Assembly (NCBI GenBank): GCA_001972305.1
Contig: BDDD01002865.1
Location: forward strand, 1 to 64,000
Source: Cephalotus follicularis
Lineage: Eukaryota > Streptophyta > Magnoliopsida > Oxalidales > Cephalotaceae
Direction: 5' to 3'
DNA: 64,000 nucleotides
Position numbers and translations under genes: made by a program. Shown piece after piece: positions 44,490-56,684 of the stretch; the first letter of the stretch is position 1; every line of letters begins with the position of its first letter. A model generated the notes under the pieces. That model made no database searches and had not been told where the DNA came from. It saw only the letters and a program-made list of their open reading frames with translations.

Positions 44490-45581
44490 GGATTGGATAT
44501 GGCATTGAGTGAGCTACTACCATATGTGGAACACAGAAATTGTGCTAGGCACATTTACCTCAATTGACAGAAGAAACACTCAGGGGACTTGAGCTAAAGA
44601 AGCAATTCTGGGCTATTGCTAGGAGCACAACAATTGCAGAGTTTGAGGAGCAGATGAGAAGACTGAAAGAGAGAGAACCTAGGACAAAGACGGAGATGGA
44701 TCCAATCACAAAGAACGAAATTTTGAAGAATACAGCATCGCAGGATTTGATGAACCTGGGCCCTAAGCATTGGTTCAAGGCTTTCTTCAGTACTCATTCC
44801 AAATGTGACATTGTGGACAACAACCTCTAAGAGACTTTCAATGCATGGATACTTAAGGCTAGATGCAAACGAATAATATCCATGCTTGATGATATTAGAG
44901 CTGTTATGATGGAGATGATAAAGGACAAGAAGCTTGCTGCTGCAAAATGGAATTTTGGGATGAGGCCAAGAATTTGGAAAAAACTTCAAAAGTTGAAGGA
45001 CATTGCAATGGAGTGTGAGGTGCACTGGAATGGGTATAGTTATGAAGTTTTTCATAGAGGAGACAGGTTCTCAGTCAATCTTAGTGCATGAACATGTACT
45101 TGCAAAGTGTGGGATCTAACAGGGATCCCTTGCCCCCATGCTATCTGTGTTATAAATCATAGTGGCTAGGAAGCAAATGATTATATTTCACATTGGTATA
45201 AAAAGGAGACATGTCTCAAATCATATTAGACCCCTATGCAATCAGTCAATGGTGAGCTATTGTGGCCCAAAACTAAACTTGAGTCTGTGGAACCACCACC
45301 AGTGAGGAAGATGCCAAGTAGGCCAAAACCGATGAACCTAAGAAGACAGGGAAACCTTCAAAGAAGGGGACCAAGGTTACTTGTGGTCTTTGTGGTTCTA
45401 CTGATCACAACAGGGGTGCATGTCCAACAAGTGCCCAGGGGAAGGGTGAGGGCAGTGCAAAGCAGGGACAAAGCAATGCATGAGTGCCAAAGATAAGGGA
45501 GAGGGAAAGAAGACTATCCAAGATAGGAGTGTGGGCAGTGGAAAGCATGGCAGAGATAAGAAGAGTGCCCAAGATAAGGTT

Positions 45582-45586
45582 GGGCC
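45582..45586. repeat. Target-site duplication GGGCC of COP-D
   Basis: GGGCC before the 5' LTR is repeated at 56051-56055 after the 3' LTR, within the MULE-M C-terminal coding sequence. Confidence 0.88.
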
Positions 45587-47636
45587 TGTTAGATAGGGTG
45601 ACCCAACAAGCCATTGGATGGGCTTTTGTACTGGGACTCATCTGTATATAAACAATCTTTTTCCATTTATATGACATGTGCTATTGCTTATATTGTTTAT
45701 GGCATAATCACTTGTGTTTTGTCACATAATTGAAGTAGACTAATTTACCTACTTACACTTATGATGCCCTGACATAAGGTTAGATGTCAAGCATGGAGGC
45801 AGTGAGATTGACTATCTTATCCCTTGTGTCGAATTAGTTCCAAGTCATAGATTCACTTACTAGGCATTTGTGAACCGGATATACTTGTGCGCACATTCCC
45901 TACTCCCGAGAAGGGGAGGATGGAGACTCTTACTACCATCTATGGGAAACATTAGGGCAAGTGCGGGGTACATGCTGAGAACGTGTACACTGAACTGGAC
46001 TCGCTTAGGAAACACTATTTGGATAGTTGTTATTCTCGTGTCATTAGTGATTCCTGTATGTTACGGTTGTATATAAGTGTTGGACACTTAGCAAGTTCGT
46101 GAAGGACTCGTCTGATCCTTAGACCTGAGCAACTGCTCTATATTGTATAGAGACTGCATAGCTTCGATCTCCACCTTACTCAGTTCTTTCGCGGGGCTAA
46201 CAATGGGGTTGTCTTTGGGTTTGATGGAATCTGTAAGAATACAAGCGAGTGCGCAATAAGGAATTGTCACACCTGAGCGAAGGTGATCGACCTTAATTTG
46301 GTCTGATTGTACTTTGGACTGTTGAAATCCTTGGCCAAGGTTGAGGTGGATTGAAAATTGGATTTCCGGAGAGGTCTACGAAAGGTCCTAGTAATGATCA
46401 GATATTTTAATCACTGAGGTACAACTAGGATTGACACGTATTCTTACCCTAGACCTCAGTCGGGGCCAAGTATGACGAAATATTATAGTACATGCTAACC
46501 GTCGACAGAAAAAGTCGCGCTTACGAAAGTGTGCGATAAGTAGTGAGGAAATTAATTAGATTAATTTCTCACCTAGATAATATTGGATATTAGTCCCGAA
46601 TCATTTAAACAGGTCTGTGACTATTTAGAATGGCTTAACCGAACCATAGGGACGTTTCGGTAATTTATCAACACTGCCGATAATAATCAGGACTTTAGAG
46701 TCCATACCTAAGAATGGTATCTCAATAAATGCTGGACATTTATATCTTTGTGGCAATTATAAAATCATATATTGGTTAAGTGGATTATGTGATATGTGTC
46801 ACTATTAAATGGTTGACACATGTCACAACCTCACACTATCCTACCTAATTAATATATAGAAGGGATAAGACTTGTGGAATGTTGTAGAATTCACTTTACA
46901 AGTAAAGAAACAACCAGCCATGTAGAGAGAAAAAAAAAGAAGAAAAGCTCTCTCCTAGGGTTTGAGAATTTCTCCATTGATTCTCAAGCTTAGAGCTTGA
47001 ATTTCTCAAACTCCCTTCTTTGATTTTGATCAGCAAGGCCTAGTAGCTACTTAGGGTGGAACAATTTTGATAAACACTTGTCAATTTTGCTTTATCCTTC
47101 TTAGCATATATATTATGGTGCAAGCTCTTACACAGCTAGCTATCCTTTGAGACATCTATTGTCATGGGAGGCTTACATGGTGTAATTGAATCTTGAATTA
47201 GAAACTAGAAAATTAGGGTTTCTTGTTTGAAAGGCTGTCGAATTTTTCTTGGAGAAAAATGAATGGAATTGGCATCTTGGAGGTGTGAAGGACTTGGAGT
47301 CTTACAAAGTAGCTACTACAAACAATTACTGACAAAGAGAAGGAGCCTCCATAGTTGGTATAGCTTCTATCTTAGTCTCTTTGTATTTGGTATTGTAATT
47401 ATCACATTAGCATGCACATGTGATAATAATTTGATTATGGAATTGGTGTTGAGTTCCTTGGCATATATGTCTATTGGAATTGGAATTAGCATAGCTTAGA
47501 TGTTTAGGGGTGTTGTTTTTCGCTGCGCAACCTGAAAATTTTTAAAATTGCACCCCTTAACATCATTTGAATTCCTTAGAGGAAATGTTATTCTTAGGTT
47601 CGATTCCTACATGGGGATCCATATCGCATTCCAACA
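45587..47636 (+). mobile_element. COP-D 5' LTR, 2050 bp
   Basis: From TGTTAGATAGGGTGACCC to CATTCCAACA. A TATA box (TGTATATAAAC) lies about 60 bases in. The PBS follows at once. Confidence 0.9.
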
Positions 47637-47637
47637 G

Positions 47638-47649
47638 TGGTATCAGAGC
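47638..47649 (+). other. COP-D primer-binding site
   Basis: TGGTATCAGAGC, complementary to the 3' end of initiator methionine tRNA, one base after the LTR. Confidence 0.9.
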
Positions 47650-49934
47650 CCTCCGTATTGACCATAATTGAATGTTTTTGTGCCTAGAATAGTGGTTGAT
47701 TTGGAATTTAATTAGAGGTTTAGTTTTGTCATTGAACTCAACCCTAGAGTGGTTTGATGTGTTGTTTGTAATTTGGATGGTTTTGAGTATGATTGGATTG
47801 CACTTGAAGCTATTATTTTGCTGTCCTGTTTGAAGGGGCGCTGAGTGCTACTTTGAATATGTAGATGACTGCATTATGAGTATTTCCCAAAAGGTGGAAT
47901 GTGATTCTGAATTGTTTGACTACTTTAGTAGACTTATGAAATTGGTTTGTGTATATTGTGCAAAAATTTTCTGTACTTTTACGTGCATGGTAGTGTCTAG
48001 TTGTTTTAGGTAGTGGGAGCGTTTGTGCAATCACCGTCTTGCTCCGGGACAATCGTGTATGTAGTCTTTGTAAATGCACTTGTTTCTACTTAACGGACAA
48101 TGGTTGAAGAATGTTTGAATTGCATAGGCCATTTGATTTGGACTTAGAGTTCAAATTTGCATAGTGCATATTTGGCTCATATGGAACTTGCATAGTGCAA
48201 TTTAAGGATACCAAAATTCTGCATAGTGCAGAAATTTGGCATGCCTTAAGTCCTATCTTTGGGAAAATGCAGATTTTTGGCATTGTGTTAAACTATCGCT
48301 GTCCAACCGTCAACTATTTTGATTAAAGCGTTGACGGTTAGACTAAGCGTCGAAGTAAAGCGTTGACAAAAACTCTGAGTGCTGACGGTTCTGCATGAAC
48401 TGTCGACAATTAAGGGTTTATGCGTTGACAATTTGCTTAAAGCGTAGACTGTTGCATGAAGTGCTGACGGTTTAGATTAAACTGGCATTTCTTAGTGTGT
48501 CATGGCCGGGTCCTAAATGCACTGTATCAAGCGTCAATTGGGGTGTTGATGCTTTGCGTGTAACCGCTGTCGTTTTAGACAAACTGTCGCCGCTTTGACA
48601 AAGAACAACACTAATGCTAAAAGCTTGGAACTTTTGGATTAATGCACTTTGGGGGTTAATGATCGTTGCTTGATTTAGTGGGAGTTAAGCCATTAAACAA
48701 CCTCTGGTATTAAATTTTTGAATTGGTCATTATGAGAGGAACTTTGTGTATTTAATTGAAGTTTGTATTGGATATATACTTTAATTTTCTTATGCATGAT
48801 GGATGGCAAAAATCTAGACCTAGTTTTGGTTTTCTTTTGTGGATGGTTATTTTCTTTCTATTCATTATTGGTTTTAATGGTCTGTAATAAGGTGTTTGCA
48901 TGCATCATTTGTTTTCTCTTCTATATCTTCTTTAAAATAGGATCTCTTCTCATGTTTAATATGTATTCTCTTCTTTAAATGATTATATGTAATTCATTTA
49001 TAATGTAATTGCATTTGTAAAGAAGACCTTGCAAGGAAGATTAGAGAAGAAAGGAAGAGAAGTACAAGACCATTGAAGGCTATGTATGCATGGTGTAAAA
49101 TGTCATAATTAGATATAATATCCACACCTAGGAAGACCAAGAGGTGACCTTGGCTCAAGTCACTACTTATAGTAAAGTCCTTTGTCATGCCATTTGATTT
49201 ATTTTGGAAATAAATTTGGGGTGCATAAGATGGATGGTTAAAATACATGTCATGCATGCAAAACTTTAATTAATTGGAATTAGCTAATGCAACCAATAAA
49301 TTAATTAAGGGCTTGGTGATATAAAATTGTGAGACTTAAAATTCTCTCAATGAAATAATAAGTCTGAACGCCAGAGACACCTGGAGTGGACCGACATGGC
49401 CTTCCACTATCTTCATTGAGTGGCATACACGGGTTATTGGTTTGTCTTGCCAAAGCTGAAGCCTTTGATCTGTGGGATACTATGTCGACATCGGTGTTGG
49501 ACACCGCAGAGGATGGCTATGTTTTAGCATTTGGACACGTGCACGTGTGGACGTTAAAGCTAATGCATTCCGATGTAGATTGTGGGTTACGACTTATCTT
49601 GATTCTAATGGTTTGTTACACCAAAGCTAAAGCCATATTGAATTGAGAGGCTGAATCTTATGATTGGATATTACATTAGATACAAATTGACAAGATAGCC
49701 TACCCATTGGATATATTATGATTTGACATGCCAAAGCTGTGGCCATAATATGATTGCAATGGATTTCAATCCCCACTAAGAAATTAGACTTCCTGAATTC
49801 TATTTGGGGGTATGAGATATGATTAGAATAGTGGAAGGAACCATAAGCACTAAAGACCAAGTGTTATGGTTGTTATATAAAATTGAAATAAATGTTGACT
49901 CTTGTTTCTGTTTCCTTATCTTAGGTTGCTAGAT
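47650..49934 (+). other. COP-D long untranslated leader with short repeats
   Basis: About 2.3 kb lies between PBS and gag with no recognisable coding sequence. TGCATAGTGCA occurs three times at 48155-48235. A block at 48300-48600 is filled with degenerate GCGTTGACRRTT / GTGCTGACGGTT words. Another block (49420-49740) repeats TTGCCAAAGCT / CACCAAAGCTAAAGCC around GATTGTGG-like words. Confidence 0.6.
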
Positions 49935-50835
49935 ATGGCCTTATTTCAATCCTCAATGTCACGCATACTAGAAACCAATAACCTTGAAGGCCCTAACTTC
50001 ATCGATTGGCAGTGAAATCTTAAGATCGTCCTTACGGCTACTAATGGCATATGTGATGACTGGTAGGCCTCCTTCACTGAGTGAATATCCTACTCCTAAG
50101 TAGTAGGACAGTCTAGCCAAGTGGCTAGAGGAAGACGAGCAGACTCGATGCCTAGCCCTTTTCGGTATGTCACCGGAGCTGCGGCGCCAGCATGAGAAGA
50201 TGGAGACCGTATCTACTATACTGCTCCATTTACAGGAAATGTATGGGGCTGAGTCTAGGAATCAGAGGTTTAATCTTTCACGCAGGCTCTTCAAGGCTCA
50301 GATGGTAGAAGGATCTTCTATTCATAAGCATGGACTGAAGATTATAGACATGATTGAGTAGCTAGCTCAATTAGGGTTTTTCATGGACCATGATCTGTAT
50401 ATAGATCTGATCCTTACGTCCCTTCCTTGATCGTTCTCATAGTTCGTGGTGAATTTTCACATGACCAAGATAGAAATGACTCTTACTGAGTTAGTTTCTA
50501 TCTTAAGGATTGCTGAGGCCAATTTTGACACTGGGAAGTCAAAGTCCTCCGCCTTACTTCTTCCTTCTTCTAGGGCTGCCCAAGGAAATGGCAGTGCTTC
50601 GTCTTCCTCAAAAGGGAAGGGTGGACCCGGGCAAGTCAACACAAAAGGCAAGGGTAAGAAGAAGCACAAGAAGAATAAGGGCAAGGATGGAGCTACTAGG
50701 GGTGTTGCCAAGGATCGAATGAAGTAGTTGGCTGCTGAGGGTGCTTGCTTCCAGTGTTGCAAGATTGGACACTAGAAGAAGTATTGTCGGGTTACCTGTG
50801 TTGATGTCTCTATTGATAGGCCGCATGGTGCGGGC
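49935..50835 (+). pseudogene. COP-D gag
   Basis: It begins MALFQSSMSRILETNNLEG and has the copia gag core (LLHLQEMYGAESRNQRFNLS, then HKHGLKIIDMIE, then MTLTELVSILRIAEANFDTG). A Ser-rich stretch and a Lys/Gly-rich basic stretch (KGKGKKKHKKNKGKDG) precede a zinc knuckle CFQCCKIGH-stop-KKYC, where the usual Trp codon is a TAG. Several more stops are present near the start (50014, 50062, 50081). Confidence 0.83.
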
Positions 50836-51315
50836 ACATCAGATATGTTCATGATTGAACTACATCTAGCTTTGAATAGCAGTTCTACATGGCTATTAGT
50901 TACTGGATGTGGAACTAATCTTTGCAATTCATTGCAAGGGTTAAGAAAAGTTAGACAGCTTGGAGTTGGAGACTTGGATCTATGGCTGGGTCATGGATCT
51001 AGGATCATTGCTGAGGCTATTGGGATTTTTAACATTACTTGGAGTAATGGTTTTGTATTAACTCTTTATCCATATTACTGTGTACCAAACATTGTAAGGA
51101 ATATTGTAAGTGTATCTTACTTATGTAGTTTGGGCTTGGAGCTCAAATTTGAAAACATTAGATGTTTTGTATATTCTAACAACGTTTGTGTTGGTGATGG
51201 TTTCATTGACAATGGATTATTTGTTTTAAATACTGAACAAAATAAAATCCTATCCATTGAGCAAGGTAATAAGAAAAGACCAAGAGATAATGAATTGACT
51301 AAAACCTATACTTAA
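50836..51315 (+). pseudogene. COP-D protease and integrase N-terminus
   Basis: STWLLVTGCGTNLCNSLQGL corresponds to the copia protease active site, but Val replaces the catalytic Asp before TGCG. VPNIVRNIVSVSYL and GDGFIDNGLFVLN follow, typical of the region leading into integrase. The frame ends at 51315. The degraded HHCC region follows to about 51460. Confidence 0.78.
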
Positions 51316-52470
51316 CATTGTAGACTTGGATATCTTAGTGATGCCAGACTTACACAATTGGTTAAGGATGATCTTTTAGATATCCAGGACTTGGAGTCCT
51401 ATCCAACTTATGATCCTGCTTATTAGGAAAGATGATCAAATCCCCCTTCTCTGGACAAGGAAAAATGACAGTGGACTTACTGAGGTCAGTCTATACAAAG
51501 TATGTGGTCAAATGTCGGTCAGTGCATGAGGAGGTTATTTCTACTTCATAACCTTTACCGATGATTTATCTAGGTTTGGTTATGTGTATCTGATGAGACA
51601 TAAGTCAGAATCCTTTGAGATGTTTAAGGAGTTCAAACTTGAATAGAAAAGTAGACAGGTATGCCAATTAAAATACTTTGGTCGGACCGAGGTGGCCAGT
51701 ATCTGTCAACTGAATTCCAAGGTTGTCTTAGAGATAACGGGATTCTATCTCAGTGGACTCCTCCAGGAACACCGCAACATAATGGTGTGTCTGAAAGGAG
51801 GAACCAGACCATGTTGGATATGGTTCTTTCCATGATGTCTTTTACCGACCTTCCCACTTATCTCTGGGGATATGCCCTAGATACAATCGCCTGCATCTTG
51901 AATCAGATTCCTTCGAAATCCATGCTCTCCACCCATACCAGGTATGGACAGGGAAGAAACCCAGCCTAAACCATCTCAGGGTTTTGGGTTGTCTGGCTTA
52001 CATCAAGAGGCTTGACGCAGGTAAGTTGGAAGCGCTGTTGACCACTGCAGGTTTGTGGGGTATCCTAAGGAAACTAAAGGATACTATTTCTACCATCTCA
52101 GTGAACAAAGGATATTTGTTTTGCAAAATGTTGTATTCTTAGAGAGGGAATTCCTTCTTGAGGGAAGCAATGAGAGCCAGTTGGAACTCCGGGAGTTTCC
52201 ATAGGTAGAAACCACGTAGGATATGGAGGAATTAGGGATTAGACCTCTAACAGACACAGTTGAGGTTGGATCTTAACCAGAGATTGGATCTCAGTCAGGC
52301 AGACCTCCTTTGAGGAGATCAGGTAGGATTCCATTAGCACCTGAGATATATGGTTTTCTCGTTGATGGTACTGATGAAATCAACGTCGTTGATGACAACT
52401 AGCCTACCAGCTATCAAGAGGAAGTGCAGAGCACTGAATCTGAGGTATGGCTAGGAGCCATGCAATCCAA
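51316..52470 (+). pseudogene. COP-D integrase
   Basis: The best-preserved part (51661-51969) reads ILWSDRGGQYLSTEFQGCL, then WTPPGTPQHNGVSERRNQTM with the second Asp and the Glu of the D,D(35)E core, then LPTYLWGYALDTIACILNQI. Upstream pieces include RFGYVYLMRHKSESFEMFKE (51570-51630). Downstream the GKKPSLNHLRVLGCLAYIK equivalent is frameshifted. Stops interrupt both ends. Confidence 0.8.
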
Positions 52471-53410
52471 GATGGATTCCATATACTCCAACCATGTTTA
52501 GAATTTGGTTGAAGCACCCAAATGCATAGTGTCTATTGGCTGCAAATGGATCTTCAAGAAGACGATGAACGCATATGGAAATATTGAGACGTATAAAGCT
52601 CGATTAGCGGCGAAAGGGTATAGACAGCGACATGGTGTCGACCATACTAAAACTTTCTCACCAGTCGTTATGTTCAAGTCCATTTGGATTTTGCTTTTTA
52701 TTGACGCTCATTATGATTATGAGATATGTCAAATGGATGTAAAGACAACATTTCTAAATGGGAGTCTTGACGAGGACATTTACATGTCCCAACCATAGGC
52801 GTTTACATCCTTCGAGCATATGCACATGGTGTGTAAGCTCAAACGGTCCATTTATGGACTGAAGCAAGCATCTCGTAGCTAGAATCTACATTTTGATGAG
52901 GTTGTCAAATCTTTTGACTTCATTAAAAATGTAGATGAGTCATGTGTTTATCGAAAATAGGATGGGCCGAATATCACTTTCTTAGTGCTATACATGGATT
53001 ACATTATACTCATTGGGAATGATGTAGGGATGTTGTAGTCTGCGAAAGTATGACTTGCTAAGAACTTTTCCATGAAAGATTTGGGAGAATTCACCTATAT
53101 AATGGGTATAAGGATCTACAAGGATAGGTCCAATAGGTTTCTTGGGCTTTTCCAAAGCCAGTACATCAGTAAGGTGCTGAAATGGTTTAGCATGGAGAAT
53201 TCCAAGTAAGGTTTATTGCCAATAGGTGAAGGAATTATACTCTCTAAGAAGAAGATGTCTCCTCAGACATTGGAAGAGAAAGCACGCATGGTCAAATACC
53301 TTATGCTTCGACAGTAGAGTCGATCATGTATGTCATGCTATGTACTAGGCCTGATGTTGCCCATACCCTGGCAGTGGCAAGCCAATTTCAATCCGATCCC
53401 GGTGAGAGCA
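52471..53410 (+). pseudogene. COP-D reverse transcriptase
   Basis: GCKWIFKKTMNAYGNIETYK, then RLAAKGYRQRHGVDHTKTFS, then MDVKTTFLNGSLDEDIYMSQ and [11 protein letters not shown] are clear. The catalytic YVDD has become YMDYI (about 52992-53006). Stops occur at 52796, 52880, 52959, 53036 and elsewhere, and frames shift near 53320. Confidence 0.82.
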
Positions 53411-53982
53411 CTGTGAAGTGGTCAAGGGAATTCTGAAGTACCTTAGACGGACTCAGGATGTCTTCTTGATATATGGAAAAGATAGTAAGTTAAAATTGGA
53501 GAGCTACACATACTCTAGTTTTGACAGTGATCCGAATGATCACAAGTCGGTTTCTGCGTATGTGTTTGTACTGAACAGAGGTACGGTGAGCTGGCGCAGC
53601 TTAAAGCAGGAGACTATAACGGACTCCACCATGGAAGCCAAATACATAGCTTCCTCAGACGTCGCCAAGGAAGGTGTTTGGATGCATAAGTTCATCACTG
53701 AACTAGGAGTTGTTCCTACCATCAGCAGTCTGATTGTAATATACTGTGATAATGATGGGGCTGTAGCACAAGCAAGGAACCACGGTTTCACCAGCGATCC
53801 AAACATATCGAGCGATGCTATCATTTGATTTGAGAGATCATTGGTAGGGAAGACATACAACTTGAGAGGGTTGCCTCGGAGGCAAACACAGCAGATTCAC
53901 TGACCAAGGTAATGGGCACAAAGACCTTGGAGCGTCATCGTGGGACGATAGGCTTAGGCTATAGGAGTGCATGGATTAAGGG
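53411..53982 (+). pseudogene. COP-D RNase H
   Basis: VKGILKYLRRTQDVFLIYG, then SYTYSSFDSDPNDHKSVSAY, then GTVSWRSLKQETITDSTMEA, then VIYCDNDGAVAQARN show the copia RNase H in order. A stop at 53826 precedes the final part. Confidence 0.82.
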
Positions 53983-53995
53983 TCAAGTGGGAGAT
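53983..53995 (+). other. COP-D polypurine tract
   Basis: CAAGTGGGAGAT immediately before the TG of the 3' LTR. Confidence 0.75.
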
Positions 53996-56050
53996 TGTTA
54001 GATAGGGTGACCCAATAAGCCATTGGATCGGCTTATGTATTGGGACTTATTTGTATATAAACAATCTTTTTTCCATTTATATGACATGTGCTATTGTTTA
54101 TATTGTTTATGGCATAATCACTTGTGTATTATCACATTATTGAAGTAAACTAATTTATCTACATATACTTGTGATGTCCTGATATAAGGTTGGATGCCAA
54201 GCATATAGGAAGTGAGATTGACTACCTTATCCCTTGTGTCGAATTAGTTCTAAGTCATAGGTTCACTTACTGGGCATTTGTGAACCAGATAGATTTGTTC
54301 GCACGTTGCCTGCTCCCAAGAAGGGGGGGATGGAAACTCTCACTACCATCTATGGAGAACATTAGAGCAAGTACAAGGTGCGCGTTGGGAGCATATACAA
54401 TGACCAGGACCAGTTTAGGAAACACTATTTTGATAATTACCATTCTCGTGTCAGTAGTTATTCCTATATGTTGCGGTTGTGTATAAGTGTTGGACACTTA
54501 GCGAGTTCGTGGAGGACTCGTCTGATCTTTAGACTTGAGTGACTGCTCTATATTGTATAGAGATTGTCTAGCTTTGATCTCCACTTTACTCAATTCTTTT
54601 GCGGGGCTGACAATCGGGTGGTCTTTGGGCTTGATGGAATCTGTACGAATGTAAGCGAGTGCACAATAAGGGATTGTCACACCTGAGTGAAGGTGATCAG
54701 CCCTAATTTGGTCTGATTGTACTTTGGACTGTTGAAATCCTTAGCAAAGATTGAGGTGAACTGAAAATTGGATTTTTTAATAGGTCTATCAAAGGTCCTA
54801 ATAATGATCATATATTTTAGTTAATGAGGTACAACTAGGGTTGACACGTATCCTTACCTTAGACTTCAGTTGGGGCCAAGTATGACGATGAATTATAGTA
54901 CACGCTAACCGTCGATAGAAAAAGTCACGCGTTATGGAAAAGTGTGATAAATAGTGAGAAAATTAATTAGATTAATTTCTCACCTGGATAATATTAGATA
55001 TTAGCCTCGAAGCCTTAAAATAGGTTTGTGATTATTTAGAATGGTTTAACCAAACCCTAAGGATGTTTCGGTATTTTATCAACACTGCCGATAATAACCA
55101 GGGCTACAGAGTCCCTACCCGAGAATGGTATCTTAATAAATGCTAGACATTTATATCTTGGTGGCAATTATAAAATCATATATTGATTAAGTGGATTATG
55201 TGAGATGTGTCACCATTAGATGGTTGACACAAGTCACAACCTCAGACTATCCTACCTAATTAATAAATAGAAGGGATAAGACTTGTGGAATGTTGTAGAA
55301 TTCACTTTAGAAGTGAAGAAACAACCAAGCCATATAGAGAGAAAAAGAAAGAAAAGCTCTCTCCTAGGGTTTAAGCATATCTCCATTGATTCTCAAGCTT
55401 AATGCTTGAATATCTCAAACTCCATTTTTGATTTTGATCACCAAGGCCTAGTAGTTACCTAGGGTGGAACAATTTTGATAAACACTTGTCAATTTTGTTT
55501 TACCCACCATTTTTGGCATATAGGTTAGGGTACAAGCTCTTACACAACTAGTTATCCTTTGAGACATCTATTGGTTTGGGAAGGCTTACATGGTGTAATT
55601 GAAGCTTGAATTAGAAACCAGAAAATTAGGGTTTCTTGTTTGAGGGGTTGTCAAATTTTTCTTGGAGAAAAAGGAAGGGAATTGTCATCTTAGAGGTGTG
55701 AATGACATGGAGTCTTACAAAGGAGCTACTGCAAGCAAGTACCGGCAAAGAGAAGGAGCCTCCATAGTTGGTACAGCTTCTCTCTTAGTCTCTTTGTATT
55801 TGATATTGTAATTATCGCATTAGCATGCATATGTGATAATAATTTGATTATAGAATTGGTGTGTTGTTCCCTGGCATATATGTGTGTTGGAATTGGAATT
55901 AACATAGCTTACATGTTTAGGGGTGTTGTTTTCCGCTGCACAACCTGAAAATTTTTAAAATTGCTCCCCTTAACATCATTATGAAGTCCTTAGAGGAAAT
56001 GCTATGCTTAGGTACGATTCTTACACGGGGATGCATATCGCATTTCGTTA
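53996..56050 (+). mobile_element. COP-D 3' LTR, 2055 bp
   Basis: It begins TGTTAGATAGGGTGACCC like the 5' LTR and ends GCATTTCGTTA, where the 5' LTR has CATTCCAACA. The terminal CA has thus mutated to TA. TSD GGGCC follows directly. Confidence 0.88.
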
Positions 56051-56055
56051 GGGCC

Positions 56056-56310
56056 CAGTGCTAAGTAGACCAAAGGCAAACAGAGTGACCAGGATGGTGA
56101 GCCCAGTGCGAAGAAACCTAGAGTGAGGAAGACTTCACTTGCAACAATGGTAAAGATGCAAGTAGTGGCAAAGAGTAGAACTGCACCACTGGGAAGGAAA
56201 GACAAAAGAAAAGGAAAACAAGCATGGAGGGCTATGGGGTTTACACAAACCCTGAAACTGGCTATTCGGTTCTCAATTGAAACAGATTACTGATTATATG
56301 TTTTTAGTCA
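56056..56310 (+). pseudogene. MULE-M transposase, C-terminal part after COP-D
   Basis: It resumes the MULE frame with EPSAKKPRVRKTSLATM and, after a frameshift, MEGYGVYTNPETGYSVLN, the usual C-terminal YGVYT/NPETG-like motif of plant MuDR-type transposases. A further exon probably lies at 56715-56790 (acceptor TTTCTGACAG), reading PGSRVLSYPKRRKSQ, with the MITE inside the intervening intron. Confidence 0.7.
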
Positions 56311-56342
56311 ACAAATTGTGATTTCCATGTTCATTAAATTTA

Positions 56343-56684
56343 GCGTTAACTCCATTATTGCCCTCTGAACTTTACACGTTGCGCCACATTGGCCCCTGAA
56401 TTTTTTTTCGTGTCAAAGTTACCCCCAAACTCTTCTCCGTTATTCACTGTTGCCTTTCGTCAAATTTTCTATCCAAAATCACCGTTAAGTGTGAGCTAGC
56501 ACGTTAAGTGATATGTGGGATTTAACTGCCAACTCACACTTAACAGTAATTTTGGATGGAAATTTTGACGGAAGGTAACAGTGAATAATGAGGAAGAGTT
56601 TGGGGGCAACTTTGACACGAAAAAAATTCGGGGGTCAATGTGACACAACGTGTAAAGTTCAGTGGGCAATAATAGACTTATCCC
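56343..56684. mobile_element. Mutator-type MITE, 342 bp
   Basis: Two inverted arms of about 150 bases (for example AACTTTACACGTTG / CAACGTGTAAAGTT and AAGTGTGAGCT / AACTCACACTT) cover almost the whole element. The outermost 21 bases match at 17 positions. It is flanked by the 9-base direct repeat TTAAATTTA (56334-56342 and 56685-56693), the TSD length of Mutator-like elements. It has no coding capacity and lies in the MULE-M tail, probably in an intron. Confidence 0.82.

Larger units (their letters stand above)
43030..45586 (+). pseudogene. MULE-M Mutator-like transposase, main part
   Basis: A MuDR-type transposase would cut and paste a Mutator-like element. N-terminal acidic part: VDDMDSSDSDPDYYIS. 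DNA-binding domain: QLGMKFENAAQFRQAITNYS to SFKNQRITAKVLASEL (43580-43900). The catalytic core has ILGLDGYFLKGLAKG (first Asp), ITYDQQKGLDMAL (second Asp) and VDNNL-stop-ETFNAW (Glu). A 96-base GT-AG intron (44394-44489) splits the YDQQK-GLDM motif in phase. A SWIM zinc finger follows (CTCKVWDLTGIPCPHAICVI, about 45090-45150), then a CCHC knuckle (CGLCGSTDHNRGAC, about 45385). Frameshifts near 43485 and 43925 and stops (44298, 44564, 44828, 45089) inactivate it. COP-D interrupts it at 45587 and the tail resumes at 56056. Confidence 0.87.
45587..56050 (+). mobile_element. COP-D, full-length Ty1-copia retrotransposon, decayed
   Basis: A 10.46-kb element with two LTRs of about 2.05 kb, Met-type PBS, unusually long leader, gag-PR-IN-RT-RH in copia order, PPT and a 5-bp TSD (GGGCC). 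The LTRs differ by about one base in ten where I compared their first 70 bases, so the insertion is old. All coding parts carry stops. Old LTR fragments of the same family, in reverse orientation, are at 18247-19596 and 24785-28627. Confidence 0.92.
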
